This document shows positions 17,511 through 26,782 of a stretch of 37,321 nt of DNA, in pieces (positions within the stretch are counted from its first letter, which is position 1; each line of letters opens with the position of its first letter). Made by a program: the position numbers and the translations under genes. This stretch comes from Alphaproteobacteria bacterium. GTDB taxonomy: Bacteria > Pseudomonadota > Alphaproteobacteria > Micavibrionales > Micavibrionaceae. The notes beneath the pieces were generated by a model, which was not told where the DNA came from, ran no database searches, and worked only from the letters and a program-made list of their open reading frames with translations. The stretch covers positions 1-37,321 of the forward strand of contig JAJFGQ010000003.1 of the NCBI GenBank assembly GCA_021776075.1, in the 5' to 3' direction.

Positions 17511-17843
17511 TTATGACGGTTTATTGTGAAGGATTCCTGTTTCAATTTTTCTGATATTTGCTTCTAGCAATCCCATGGAAATACCGGACAAGAAGGACAA
17601 AGCATCACGTGGCGTGTTAAACTCGGCAACAAGAACAGGTAGGGTGCTTATTTCTTCTCCCTGAAGCTCTGAAACTTCCGTCCTGTAAGATGTCGTTTTT
17701 TCCAACACGTCCTGATATTGCTTTTGACAGGGATTTGTCTTAAGAACCGTATTGAAAATATCAGAAATACGCTCTTCTGTTCTTACGTCCCACCCTCCAG
17801 CTAACTGGACAAAAACATATACATTTTTATTTTCCGATGTCAT
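17511..17843 (-). CDS. Uncharacterised 110-aa protein, antisense between cobS and cobT
   Basis: The gene is read opposite to cobS and cobT and ends 9 bp from the cobS stop. A GGAG site 5 nt before the ATG supports expression. The protein is soluble, with an N-terminal beta-like VYVFVQLAGGW, a middle helical region, and a C-terminal VLVAEFNTPRDALSFLSGIS that suggests a small alpha/beta fold. There is no signal or membrane segment. No family was recognised. Confidence 0.65.
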   Translation of the reverse strand: MTSENKNVYVFVQLAGGWDVRTEERISDIFNTVLKTNPCQKQYQDVLEKTTSYRTEVSELQGEEISTLPVLVAEFNTPRDALSFLSGISMGLLEANIRKIETGILHNKPS

Positions 17844-17968
17844 TTTTTCTCCATTTGAGCAAAAAACATTACAAAGACAATATGTTGTTATGGCAATAAC
17901 CGCAAGAAAAATGACAGAATATCAAAACTTTCCCTTCGACTCCTCACGTCTTCACGGTAAAAATAACC

Positions 17969-19816
17969 ATGGATAAAGACCGCCAGAATAAACAGCTCGA
18001 AAAATTCAAAAGTGCCACAGCAGCCACATTACGGGCATTGGCCGGTAAACGCCATCTGGAAGTCCAGTTTTCGGAAACTGAAACACGCGCAGGAGAAAGC
18101 GAAGACAGTAACAAACCCCGCATTCCCCTGCCCGATGCCGACATGAACGCCAAAAGCACAGCCCTGACCCGTGGGCAGGCCGATGCGCAGGCCCTGCGCC
18201 TGAAACATCACGACAAAAACCTTCATCTTGAAAACGCCCCGATGGACTTAATGGCACAGGCTACTTTTGAAGCACTGGAACAAGCCCGCTGTGAGGCCCT
18301 TGGCGCGTCTGACATGCAGGGCGTGGCCCAAAACCTACACGCTACACTGAAAGAACAATGTAGACGCATGAGCTGCAAAACCATGGAAAGCCGGGATGAT
18401 TGTAACTTTGCCGAATCCCTTCATGTTCTGTCCCGGCTGGCCCTGACCGGCGAAAAACCGCCCGCCTCTGCCAAAAAACTGCTCACCCTCTGGACGCCGT
18501 GGCTGAAAGAAAAACTGGGACCGGACGGGCTGGAGAGCTTAAAAACGTCCATGAACGACCAAAATGCCTATGCCGCCCTCTCCCGGCAGCTCATTGCCAA
18601 ACTGGATATGGATGTCGGGGAAAGCGCACCGGACCAACCCTCCGATGACGAATCCGGTAATCAAGGTTCCGAAGAAGAACAAGACGGCGAAAACACCTCT
18701 GATGATGACGAACAGGAGGACTCCGCTGATTCAGGCGCTCATGCGGATCAGGCAGAGGAAGAGTCCGGGAAAACCGGTCAAATGGGAGAAGAAGACTCGG
18801 GCCATGACGATGCCGACACAGGCGGCGAAGGCGATGCAGACCACACCCCACCATCCAGAAGGCCGGAAGGTTATATTCCGGGACCGGACAGCAGCTACAA
18901 TGTCTACACCACCAGCTATGATGAAATCATCAAAGCAGAGGACTTAGCCGAACCGGAGGAACTGGACCGCCTGCGCACCATGCTGGACCAACAGCTTTCC
19001 CATTTATCCGGCGTGATTACAAAACTGGCCAACCGCCTGCAACGCAAATTACTGGCCAAACAGCAGCGGAGCTGGCAGTTCGACCTTGATGAAGGCATGA
19101 TCGACACGAGCCGCCTCGCCCGTATCATTGCCAACCCTACCGTTCCTTCCGTTTATAAACAGGAAAAGGAAACGGCCTTCCGGGATACGGTTGTCACACT
19201 GTTGATTGATAATTCTGGCTCCATGCGGGGGCGACCCATCGCCATTGCCGCCATTTGCACGGATATACTGGCCCGGACACTGGAACGCTGTGGTATCAGC
19301 GTTGAAATTCTGGGCTTCACCACCCGCGCCTGGAAGGGCGGCAAAGCCCGCGATTTGTGGATACAGGAAAACAGACCCTCGCATCCCGGCCGCCTCAATG
19401 ATTTGCGCCATATTATCTACAAAGCAGCTGATGCGCCGTGGCGGCGATCCCACAAGAACCTTGGCCTGATGCTGAAAGAAGGCCTTCTAAAAGAAAATAT
19501 CGACGGTGAAGCGCTCGTATGGGCCTATAACCGTCTGGCCGCAAGACCGGAACAACGCAAAATCCTGATGATCATTTCCGACGGCGCCCCGGTGGATGAC
19601 TCGACCCTCTCAGTCAATCCCTCCAATATTCTGGAGCTGGATTTACGCAACGTCATCACATGGATCGAAGATATATCAGAAGTAGAACTCACCGCCATCG
19701 GAATCGGGCACGACGTCACGCGCTATTACAAACGCGCCGTCACAATTGCCGATGCCTCCGAACTGGCCAATGCCCTTATCAACAACTTGTCGGATTTGTT
19801 TGAAGAGACAAAATAG
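17969..19816 (+). CDS. cobT: Cobaltochelatase subunit CobT (VWA domain)
   Basis: The protein is 615 aa, the normal CobT size. It has an N-terminal helical CobT domain ([20 protein letters not shown]), a very acidic disordered linker (about residues 220-300, rich in Asp/Glu), and a C-terminal von Willebrand A domain with MIDAS motif D414-x-S416-x-S418 (LIDNSGSM). It forms the ring complex with CobS that drives the cobaltochelatase. The ribosome site is weak. The gene is separated from cobS by an antisense gene, so it may need its own promoter. Confidence 0.94.
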   Translation: MDKDRQNKQLEKFKSATAATLRALAGKRHLEVQFSETETRAGESEDSNKPRIPLPDADMNAKSTALTRGQADAQALRLKHHDKNLHLENAPMDLMAQATFEALEQARCEALGASDMQGVAQNLHATLKEQCRRMSCKTMESRDDCNFAESLHVLSRLALTGEKPPASAKKLLTLWTPWLKEKLGPDGLESLKTSMNDQNAYAALSRQLIAKLDMDVGESAPDQPSDDESGNQGSEEEQDGENTSDDDEQEDSADSGAHADQAEEESGKTGQMGEEDSGHDDADTGGEGDADHTPPSRRPEGYIPGPDSSYNVYTTSYDEIIKAEDLAEPEELDRLRTMLDQQLSHLSGVITKLANRLQRKLLAKQQRSWQFDLDEGMIDTSRLARIIANPTVPSVYKQEKETAFRDTVVTLLIDNSGSMRGRPIAIAAICTDILARTLERCGISVEILGFTTRAWKGGKARDLWIQENRPSHPGRLNDLRHIIYKAADAPWRRSHKNLGLMLKEGLLKENIDGEALVWAYNRLAARPEQRKILMIISDGAPVDDSTLSVNPSNILELDLRNVITWIEDISEVELTAIGIGHDVTRYYKRAVTIADASELANALINNLSDLFEETK

Positions 19817-19862
19817 ATAAGACGTCTTGTGGCTGTTAAGATTGATTAAAATTAATAAGGCA

Positions 19863-19975
19863 CTGTCATGCCCGCCTCGTGCGGATATCCGGCAAAACAA
19901 AGTGCGCAGCTCTGCTGCGCTCATAACCAGACCCCCGCTGTTTCAGCGTGCCATTCGGCACGCCACGGGGGTGAC
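19863..19975. repeat. Palindromic element with internal hairpins downstream of cobT
   Basis: The ends read TGTCATGCCCGCC and GGGGGTGACA, an imperfect inverted repeat. Inside are two perfect 7-bp hairpins, GCGCAGC-TCT-GCTGCGC and GCGTGCC-ATTC-GGCACGC, the second embedded in an outer CCCCCG / CGGGGG pair. It resembles the GTCATCCCGGC-type intergenic repeats seen elsewhere in this window and could also serve as a transcript end for cobT. Confidence 0.55.
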
Positions 19976-20028
19976 AATAATGTCTCATTCTTAATGCGAA
20001 TGACTATAGAACCCCTATATTTACAATC

Positions 20029-20057
20029 TTGACAAAATAGGAATAATATCCCATACT
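20029..20057 (+). promoter_or_regulatory. Predicted sigma-70 promoter upstream of hisS
   Basis: A perfect TTGACA (20029-20034), a 17-bp spacer and CATACT (20052-20057, 4/6 match to TATAAT). Transcription would start near 20064, about 200 bp before the hisS ATG. Confidence 0.5.
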
Positions 20058-20262
20058 AACCCTATGAAACATAAGAAAAAAGACAGAGAGCACAATCTTT
20101 TTATAAAAACTCTGACGAACGAACTAATGGATACCTATTTTTCTTTTTGTTATCAATTGGTTATCAGCCATAAAATTAAACATGATTTCTGCACCCCTTT
20201 TCTGTCTTCACGGTGCAAATTGTGTAATTATTGGTCGGCATAATGCAGATGAAAGAACGAGT

Positions 20263-21606
20263 ATGAGCACAGAAAAAAAATCCGTCTATAAACCAAAAGT
20301 CATTTCCGGCTTTCCCGAATGGCTTCCCGAAGTACGTATCGTGGAACAACAATGGTTCGACCATATCCGCCGTGTATTTGAATCCTACGGCTTCTGTTCC
20401 ATTGAAACGCCGTCCGTGGAAGAAATTGATGTCATCACCGCCAAAGGTGAAGTGGATAAAGAAATTTACGTCCTCGAACGGCTGCAAAAAGAGGAAGGCG
20501 ATAACAGCGACGCCCGGCTGGCGCTGCATTTTGACCAGACCGTACCGCTCGCACGCTATACCGCACAGCATTTCAATGAACTGGTTTTTCCATTCAAACG
20601 CTATCAGATGCAACGGGTCTGGCGCGGTGAAAGACCGCAGGCCGGACGATTCCGGGAATTTTACCAGTGCGATATTGATGTGATTAATGTTGATGCCCTG
20701 CCTTTGCATTTCGATGCGGAAATGCCCGCCATTGTCTGGGAAGTGCTCAATGGTTTACCGGGCATGAAGGACGAAAAGATCCAGATTCGAATCAGCAACC
20801 GGAAGATTTTGATGGGGCTGTGTGAAGCTCTGGGTATTGAAAACATCACCGAAGCAACCCGTATCGTTGATAAGCTTGAAAAAATTGGAGAAGAATCCGT
20901 CTGTAATCAACTCACAGCACAAGGTCTAAACGATAGCCAATGCCAAAAAATCATGACACTGGCTCAAATACACAGCTTTGATTCAAGTTTTGTCGACACC
21001 GTCCGGACTTTAGGTATTACCAGCGAAACCATGAATGAAGGCGTAGAAGAACTCGCCTTTGTCATGGAAAACCTCGCCCACCTGCCCGAAGGCGCGGTTG
21101 TCGCTGATCTCTCCATCGTGCGGGGACTGGATTATTATACCGGCACAGTTTATGAAACCGTCTTTACCGACGATCCCGGTTACGGCGCGATCTGTGCCGG
21201 CGGACGGTATGACGACCTCGCCAGCCAGTATATCAACAAAAAACTGCCCGGTGTCGGTATCTCCATTGGTTTTTCCCGCCTGTTTGACAAGCTCCGCAGC
21301 AACGGCAATTTCAACACCGCCCGTAAATCTCCGGCGGATATATTGATGCTTCTGCCCGATGAAATCATCCGTGACAAAGCCTCGCAAATGGCGCGCACCC
21401 TGCGTGAACGCGGCTTTAAAGTCGAGATGTTCCACAGGGCACAAAAAATTCCGAAGCAGCTTGCTTATGCTGAAAAGAAGGGCATTCCCTATGTCTGGCT
21501 GCCTGACCTTGGCGAGATTAAATGCATGGCCAGCAGAGAGCAAAGCAAAGCCGATCCCGCAACATGGGAGATGACCGGGGAAAACGGCGGAGAATCAGCT
21601 TCATGA
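20263..21606 (+). CDS. hisS: Histidyl-tRNA synthetase
   Basis: Charges tRNA-His. From ATG 20263 (MSTEKKSVYKPKVISGFPEW) it is 447 aa; the open frame extends 27 codons upstream without family similarity. Class II motif 2 is RVWRGERPQAGRFREFYQCD; the His-specific motif is RGLDYYTGTVYE; the C-terminal half carries the anticodon-binding fold (ADILMLLPDEIIRDKA). The FREFYQCD and DYYTGTVYE forms resemble the archaeal/eukaryotic-like HisRS group more than the E. coli type (recalled family knowledge). The stop overlaps the next start by 4 bp (ATGA). Confidence 0.95.
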   Translation: MSTEKKSVYKPKVISGFPEWLPEVRIVEQQWFDHIRRVFESYGFCSIETPSVEEIDVITAKGEVDKEIYVLERLQKEEGDNSDARLALHFDQTVPLARYTAQHFNELVFPFKRYQMQRVWRGERPQAGRFREFYQCDIDVINVDALPLHFDAEMPAIVWEVLNGLPGMKDEKIQIRISNRKILMGLCEALGIENITEATRIVDKLEKIGEESVCNQLTAQGLNDSQCQKIMTLAQIHSFDSSFVDTVRTLGITSETMNEGVEELAFVMENLAHLPEGAVVADLSIVRGLDYYTGTVYETVFTDDPGYGAICAGGRYDDLASQYINKKLPGVGISIGFSRLFDKLRSNGNFNTARKSPADILMLLPDEIIRDKASQMARTLRERGFKVEMFHRAQKIPKQLAYAEKKGIPYVWLPDLGEIKCMASREQSKADPATWEMTGENGGESAS

Positions 21607-22295
21607 AGTGGCTTAAAGAAAAGACGTCATCCCGGCGCAAGCCGGGATCCATTCATCAGCCCGCACAAACTCTGAAATGGACCCCGGCTTGCGCCGGGGT
21701 GACGGTTTTGATATTTCTTATATTCCTTATATGTGCGCCCGACAGCTTCGCCGAAGACGTGACCTACGGCCCGGAAAGCTGCGAATTCAGCATAGTTTTT
21801 CCCGGCGCACCCTATACAGCACAACGCTGCAATCCCGCCGATCCTGAAAAATGCGACCCGATCACCAGCTACACAAAAGTGTTCGGGATGGACGCAACGG
21901 TCAATTTCAACGTCACCTGCATCCCGGTGAGTGCTGACATGTATAGCCGCTATAGCGGCGATGTCATGCGCACCACGCTGGAAGCCATGGTCGGACGCCA
22001 ACATCTGGATCAATATAAAACAAGCTTTCAACAGCATGATGACAAGGCCAAACAGGCGATTCTTCTGGGTGCGGGGCGCACCGGTAAAAGCGACAAGATT
22101 TATACGGCCCAGCTCTGGATCGGTCATCGCTCCGTTTTCACAGTGGAAGGCGAGCTGATCGGTGTACCTCTGGATGAAGCCGACGACATGTTCGCCGCCA
22201 TCCTCCGCAGCATCGGGCATAAGGACGGGAAGCAGGAATCAGAGCCTAAGCAAGAAGAACAGGACGATAACAAAACAGATGAAGAATCAGATTGA
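21603..22295 (+). CDS. Exported protein of unknown function with a repeat inserted in its signal peptide
   Basis: The ATG at 21603 overlaps the hisS stop (ATGA), so translation is probably coupled. The protein is 230 aa: a basic start (MKWLKEK), 27 residues encoded by a palindromic repeat (about 8-34), a hydrophobic core (VLIFLIFLICAP) and a likely cleavage after DSFA near residue 50. The mature part has several cysteines near its N-terminus (SCEF, QRCNP, KCDP, TCIP) that could form disulfides, and a Glu/Lys/Asp-rich tail. It is probably periplasmic. No family was recognised. It ends 9 bp inside the convergent ankyrin gene. Confidence 0.75.
   Translation: MKWLKEKTSSRRKPGSIHQPAQTLKWTPACAGVTVLIFLIFLICAPDSFAEDVTYGPESCEFSIVFPGAPYTAQRCNPADPEKCDPITSYTKVFGMDATVNFNVTCIPVSADMYSRYSGDVMRTTLEAMVGRQHLDQYKTSFQQHDDKAKQAILLGAGRTGKSDKIYTAQLWIGHRSVFTVEGELIGVPLDEADDMFAAILRSIGHKDGKQESEPKQEEQDDNKTDEESD
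21625..21704. repeat. 80-bp palindromic repeat inside a coding region
   Basis: The 26-nt arms at 21625-21650 (beginning CGTCATCCCGGCGCAAG) and 21679-21704 pair with only two mismatches, and each arm is itself palindromic (CCCGGC-GCAA-GCCGGG type). It matches the GTCATCCCGGC...GCCGGGATCC intergenic repeats common in proteobacteria. Here it is read through in frame, encoding residues ~8-34 of the exported protein. Confidence 0.85.
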
Positions 22296-23102
22296 TTTGG
22301 GCTTCAGCCTTGCCGGTTTAGGCGGTGTATCCATTGTACGCCGTGCCTCGGCTTCTTTCAGGGCTTCCGAATTAAAATCGGCAAATGATTCTTTGAGCAC
22401 AGAAGACGGCTTGTCATCATGCCACAGCTCCGTCAGAACCCTTTTCGCCGCAAAATCGAAGATGTCTTTAACGAAGGTTTTATCCTGTGCAACATAGCGC
22501 GTATGAATAACAAGGTCCCGTCCCTCATCTTCACTGACAGACCATGCGCTGGCCGGTTTTTTCTTCTTTGGACGCTCTTCAGGTTCTTCCTTGTATCCCA
22601 GCAAGCGGGCAATTTCGTAATGCTTATAGGAGAGAGCCATGACTAAAGCCGTTTCTCCTCCGTGTTTCAGAGTCTTATCAGCCCCGGCTGCAATCAAGAC
22701 TTTTGCAATTCCCAAACGGCTCTTAAGAGCGGCATTCATCAGCGGTGTATCACCGGCTCTGTCCCCGACATTCAGATCGACTCCAGCTGCAATAAGTGTG
22801 CAGATAGCCTCATCACACACACCACGCCAAACCGCGTCCGACAGAGACTTTTTACCGCAACCTTTTAAAAGCAAATGTTCCAGAACAGGAATATTTGCTT
22901 CCTTAAGCGCATGTTCAAACAAAGTGTTCTTATTGAAAGTACAAAAATGATTGCTACGCCGCCATGCCTTAAAGGCCTTCTCATTGGCCTTTTGCTGCTC
23001 AACAGATCTCTCAGGCGGTCTTTCCTCAGCCGACCTTTCCCCAACCGACCTTTCTAATGCCTGCTGATCCGGCGGCAGCCTTCGTACAATGCCCTGTTCC
23101 AT
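22287..23102 (-). CDS. Ankyrin-repeat protein
   Basis: From ATG 23102 (a GTG lies immediately before it) the protein is 271 aa. After a charged N-terminus rich in Glu/Arg/Pro, about three to four ankyrin repeats occur at ~60-170 (ANIPVLEHLLLKG, GVDLNVGDRAGDTPLMNAAL, GADKTLKHGGETALVMALS). The C-terminal third has no recognised domain. Ankyrin repeats bind protein partners; there is no signal peptide. It is convergent with, and overlaps by 9 bp, the exported-protein gene. The partner is unknown. Confidence 0.8.
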   Translation of the reverse strand: MEQGIVRRLPPDQQALERSVGERSAEERPPERSVEQQKANEKAFKAWRRSNHFCTFNKNTLFEHALKEANIPVLEHLLLKGCGKKSLSDAVWRGVCDEAICTLIAAGVDLNVGDRAGDTPLMNAALKSRLGIAKVLIAAGADKTLKHGGETALVMALSYKHYEIARLLGYKEEPEERPKKKKPASAWSVSEDEGRDLVIHTRYVAQDKTFVKDIFDFAAKRVLTELWHDDKPSSVLKESFADFNSEALKEAEARRTMDTPPKPARLKPKSI

Positions 23103-23198
23103 CACGTATTCTTACCTTAATCATAAAAGTTTATGAAAAGTACAGAAACCAGAGCAAAAAGTCAAATTTAAGTAGACGTCAAACCGCAGAGTTACAAG

Positions 23199-23921
23199 CT
23201 ATGACGGCGAAGGCCCGGCAGGCTTATCACCCGGTGCGGAAGGCTCATCTTCCAAAGGCCGTCCAAGGTAAAGCGGCTGCACCGTATCCCCGTTTGATAA
23301 ATGGCCATACACATGAACTTTCTTCGGCGCCATGCCGTTGCTGCCTTCGCATGAAATAGCCAAAGGCTCTACGGTCTGCCCCATCGGGATACATTGTGCC
23401 GGGATATTAAACTGCTCGGTTAATCCGGCTCCGTCCCGTGGCGTCACATGAATACCCAAATACAGATCAGCACCCAAAGTATCCGGAATTTTAACCTCGA
23501 AATCGTCACTAACCACCAACGGCACGGCAACAACAGTCCAGTCATTGCTTCCATCTACGGGGGGCTCGACAAGAGTCTCAATCATCAAGGCACCCTTTTG
23601 AAATCCGCCGCCCTTCGCGCCGGCTTCCACAGCTTTCATAATAGCCTCATGACGGTCAGGGTCACTCGCTTGCAATTCAGATAGATGAGCCATAATCGCC
23701 TTTGCCATGTCTTCCCCAAGCTGCATAGCCGCCATGGGGTCCGTATTCGCAACGACCAATAAAGCCGCAATTTCATCATCGGAGACCGTTTCCGGTAAAT
23801 TTTCCCAATTCGTTGCCTGATCAAAAACAGCCTGCCGGTCACGTGCCTCATCGGCCTGCGCCTGAATGGCTTGAATACCTTTTTCAACAGCTTTTTTTAC
23901 AATTTCCGGAGAAACAGTCAT
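23199..23921 (-). CDS. Uncharacterised 240-aa protein
   Basis: A strong AAGGGAGG ribosome site precedes the ATG. The N-terminal half is helical (VKKAVEKGIQAIQAQADEAR, MAKAIMAHLSELQ). The C-terminal half is beta-rich (DWTVVAVPLVVSDDFEVKIP, DLYLGIHVTPRD), ending in a Pro/Ser tail. There is no signal sequence or membrane segment. It is transcribed in the same direction as the ankyrin gene, about 96 bp upstream of that gene's start, so they may share a transcript. I do not recognise the family. Confidence 0.7.
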   Translation of the reverse strand: MTVSPEIVKKAVEKGIQAIQAQADEARDRQAVFDQATNWENLPETVSDDEIAALLVVANTDPMAAMQLGEDMAKAIMAHLSELQASDPDRHEAIMKAVEAGAKGGGFQKGALMIETLVEPPVDGSNDWTVVAVPLVVSDDFEVKIPDTLGADLYLGIHVTPRDGAGLTEQFNIPAQCIPMGQTVEPLAISCEGSNGMAPKKVHVYGHLSNGDTVQPLYLGRPLEDEPSAPGDKPAGPSPS

Positions 23922-24014
23922 AGCGACCTCCCTTTTCTTTTGTTTACATTAAACGATGAACCGAAATTCAGCATGGCACGGCGCTTTTAACGAATCAAAT
24001 GGAATTGTAAAGAC

Positions 24015-24425
24015 TTATACACAGACAACAGACAGCGCCCTGATTTTTTCAACCATCGCAAAAAAGCCGTTACGGCGGTTCGGGCTTAAATGGCCGCTCA
24101 ACCCCATATCTTCAAAAGCTGCTTCAATATCAATGCCCGCTACACCTTCCTGAGACTTACCTTCATAGGCCAACATCAGAATATAAATCAAACCACGGAC
24201 AATATGAGCATCACTATCCGCCGTGAAATGAAAGTGCCCATCCCGAATATCGGCGACAAGCCAAACCCGTGATGTACAGCCGCGCACCAGAGTCTCATCC
24301 GTTTTCTGCGAATCATCCATAGGCGTCAAACGCTTCCCAAGATCAATCAGGTAACGATAGCGATCTTCCCAGTCACTAAACAGGGCAAAAGCGTCAGCAA
24401 GTTCTTCAAGGTTTTTTGTAGTCAT
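24015..24425 (-). CDS. sufE: Cysteine desulfuration protein SufE
   Basis: SufE accepts sulfur from the cysteine desulfurase SufS for Fe-S cluster assembly. The protein is 136 aa, the usual size. The active cysteine is C50 in LVRGCTSRVWL. The N-terminal DRYRYLIDLGKRL and the C-terminal GLSGHLSPNRRNGF segments are family hallmarks. No other suf gene is nearby; a standalone sufE is common in alphaproteobacteria. It is divergent from clpX. Confidence 0.93.
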   Translation of the reverse strand: MTTKNLEELADAFALFSDWEDRYRYLIDLGKRLTPMDDSQKTDETLVRGCTSRVWLVADIRDGHFHFTADSDAHIVRGLIYILMLAYEGKSQEGVAGIDIEAAFEDMGLSGHLSPNRRNGFFAMVEKIRALSVVCV

Positions 24426-24586
24426 TACTCATTATTGATTATAGTATGAAGATGTTTTTCGCAAAGTTTTTGTGACACAAGCATAAAATCATTGTTAAAG
24501 GGGCTTGCGCGGCTTTGCCTCAGTTGGCTAGATTGTAACAGTGATGATTCACATGTTCGACAGGAATAATACAGGACACCTATTTT

Positions 24587-25897
24587 ATGAGTAAATCCGG
24601 ATCAGGCGACAGCAAAAACACCCTCTACTGCTCTTTCTGCGGAAAAAGCCAGCATGAGGTACGCAAGCTTATAGCGGGGCCCAACGTGTTCATATGCAAT
24701 GAATGCGTTGAACTCTGCATGGATATTATCAGGGAAGAAGACAAATCCTCTATTGTCCGTCCCGGAGAAGGCGTCCCCAGCCCCAGTGAAATTAAAGGCG
24801 TTTTAGATGATTACGTTATTGGTCAGGAACAGGCAAAACGTGTCCTTTCCGTAGCCGTCCATAATCATTACAAGCGTATGGAGCACAGCGATACCGGAAC
24901 AGAAATAGAACTGGCCAAATCGAACATCCTTCTGGTTGGCCCCACAGGTTGCGGTAAAACACTTTTGGCGCAAACGCTGGCACGTATTCTGGACGTTCCC
25001 TTTACCATGGCCGATGCCACAACACTGACCGAGGCCGGCTATGTTGGTGAAGATGTTGAAAACATTGTTCTGAAACTGCTTCAATCCTCTGATTATAATG
25101 TCGAGCGCGCGCAGCGCGGCATTGTCTATATCGATGAAATTGACAAAATCAGCCGGAAATCGGACAACCCGTCTATCACCCGTGATGTTTCCGGTGAAGG
25201 CGTACAGCAGGCTCTGCTTAAATTGATGGAGGGCACAGTTGCCAGCGTTCCGCCGCAAGGGGGACGTAAACATCCTCAGCAGGAATTTTTACAGGTTGAT
25301 ACGGCGGATATTCTGTTTATCTGCGGCGGTGCCTTTTCCGGCATTGAAAAAATCCTTTCTGAAAAAGGCCGTGACACGACGATTGGCTTCGGCGCCGATG
25401 TCCGTGCCCCGGATGACCGGGGAACCGGGGAGCTTCTTATAGAGCTAGAGCCGGAAGACCTTTTAAAATACGGACTAATCCCTGAATTTGTCGGTCGTCT
25501 ACCCGTAATTGCTACATTGCGTGATCTGGACGAAGACGCCTTGATTCAAATTCTGACACAACCGAAAAATGCTCTGGTCAAACAATATCAGCGCCTCTTT
25601 GAGATGGAAGGTGTCGGACTCACATTCACGGATGATTCCCTGAAGGCTATTGCCAAAAAGGCCATTGCCCGAAAAACAGGTGCGCGGGGATTACGCTCTA
25701 TCATGGAAATACTTCTACTGGATACCATGTATGAACTGCCGGACATTAAAAACCTGGAGAAAGTTGTTGTAAACGAAGATACCGTTAACAAAAGAGAAAA
25801 TGAGCCTGTCTATGTTCTGGCTGATAAAAAGAAAAGCAGCAAATCAAAAGTCTCAAAAGAAAAACCCGAGCCGGAGGCTGAGGCAGCAGCAACATAA
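24587..25897 (+). CDS. clpX: ATP-dependent Clp protease ATP-binding subunit ClpX
   Basis: AAA+ unfoldase that feeds substrates to ClpP. The protein is 436 aa. The N-terminal zinc finger uses C15, C18, C37 and C40. Walker A GPTGCGKT is at residues 118-125, Walker B is VYIDEIDKI, the ClpP-contacting IGF loop is in TTIGFGADV, the sensor/arginine region is [12 protein letters not shown], and the RKHPQQEF pore loop is intact. clpP and lon, usually adjacent in alphaproteobacteria, are absent here: sufE lies upstream and a lipoprotein gene lies convergent 3 bp downstream. Confidence 0.97.
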   Translation: MSKSGSGDSKNTLYCSFCGKSQHEVRKLIAGPNVFICNECVELCMDIIREEDKSSIVRPGEGVPSPSEIKGVLDDYVIGQEQAKRVLSVAVHNHYKRMEHSDTGTEIELAKSNILLVGPTGCGKTLLAQTLARILDVPFTMADATTLTEAGYVGEDVENIVLKLLQSSDYNVERAQRGIVYIDEIDKISRKSDNPSITRDVSGEGVQQALLKLMEGTVASVPPQGGRKHPQQEFLQVDTADILFICGGAFSGIEKILSEKGRDTTIGFGADVRAPDDRGTGELLIELEPEDLLKYGLIPEFVGRLPVIATLRDLDEDALIQILTQPKNALVKQYQRLFEMEGVGLTFTDDSLKAIAKKAIARKTGARGLRSIMEILLLDTMYELPDIKNLEKVVVNEDTVNKRENEPVYVLADKKKSSKSKVSKEKPEPEAEAAAT

Positions 25898-25900
25898 AAG

Positions 25901-26560
25901 TCAGGTCGGCTTCAAACGGGACACAAGATAGCCTCTTCGTACCATTTCCTTAATAATGGGCTCGATAATAGTCGGCGCTAAAAAACGTCTGGCGTGTTTG
26001 GCATCTGTGTTCTGGCAGGCCGGAATATCATTTAAAACAGCCTCATCAACAAAAGTTTCCGTATCAAACTCATTGTCATCAGCAGCGGGAAATAAAGCAT
26101 GGGGCGCCTGCTCTGCAATGACAACGGTCTCCTGATCTGTTCTTTGGAAATCGTCAAGAAGCCGGTTAATAACGCGCCCCTGACTCTCTGTTAAACTACA
26201 AAAATCAGTATCCGCCCGTTGTAAAAACTGGAAAAGAGGCCGTCCGAAATACAGGGAGACACCTAATGTACGGTCATTGACCTTCTGACCAAACGTTGCC
26301 GGGTCCAAGGAATAAACCTTACCTGTCCGGACATCAACATACCGGGCATCCTGAATATCCTGTTCTCCTGCTGTTTCCGGTATACTGCCCGGATTATTGG
26401 TCACAGCAACACCGGCATGATCTTTGATCAGTTTGGAAATAAATTTCCGCTCTTTCGGCTGATCGCTTGCCACAGACGCTTGTATGTCGGAAAAAGAAGA
26501 ACAGCCGCCAAAGGCCGAGGCCGCAAAAATAAGGGACAAGACCTCCAAAACCTTCTTCAT
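25901..26560 (-). CDS. Probable lipoprotein of unknown function
   Basis: The start is ATG 26560, preceded by GGAGGTGACGTA; a further in-frame ATG 15 bp upstream overlaps that ribosome site and was rejected. The protein is 219 aa. Residues 1-20 form a lipoprotein signal ending in AFGGC20 (Phe at -3 is less usual than Leu). The mature part (CSSFSDIQ...) shows no known domain. It ends 3 bp from the clpX stop (convergent). Confidence 0.72.
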   Translation of the reverse strand: MKKVLEVLSLIFAASAFGGCSSFSDIQASVASDQPKERKFISKLIKDHAGVAVTNNPGSIPETAGEQDIQDARYVDVRTGKVYSLDPATFGQKVNDRTLGVSLYFGRPLFQFLQRADTDFCSLTESQGRVINRLLDDFQRTDQETVVIAEQAPHALFPAADDNEFDTETFVDEAVLNDIPACQNTDAKHARRFLAPTIIEPIIKEMVRRGYLVSRLKPT

Positions 26561-26782
26561 TACGTCACCTCCCATTATCTTTTTTTATTTTTTTATCTGG
26601 TTTTCAAAACCCCAACCCTGCCCTTTTCGTAAAGAAAAGCCGGGATTGTGTCAATATGAAAACGGTCTATGCTTTTCTCTTTTGTTTCCGTTAACCGCGT
26701 ATTATGATTTGTAGGTATATTCTTGAAGAGGTTTTCGCCTCTTTATCAGGCCGCTTTAATTCAGCAAGGGAGTCATAAGCAA

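Larger units (their letters stand above)
19817..20262. other. 446-bp gap between cobT and hisS
   Basis: The gap holds a palindromic element (19863-19975), then a promoter-like pair at 20029-20057. A 59-codon frame begins at ATG 20064 and ends at about 20243; its product is basic, has no recognisable domain and is probably not a gene. Nothing else was seen. Confidence 0.6.
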
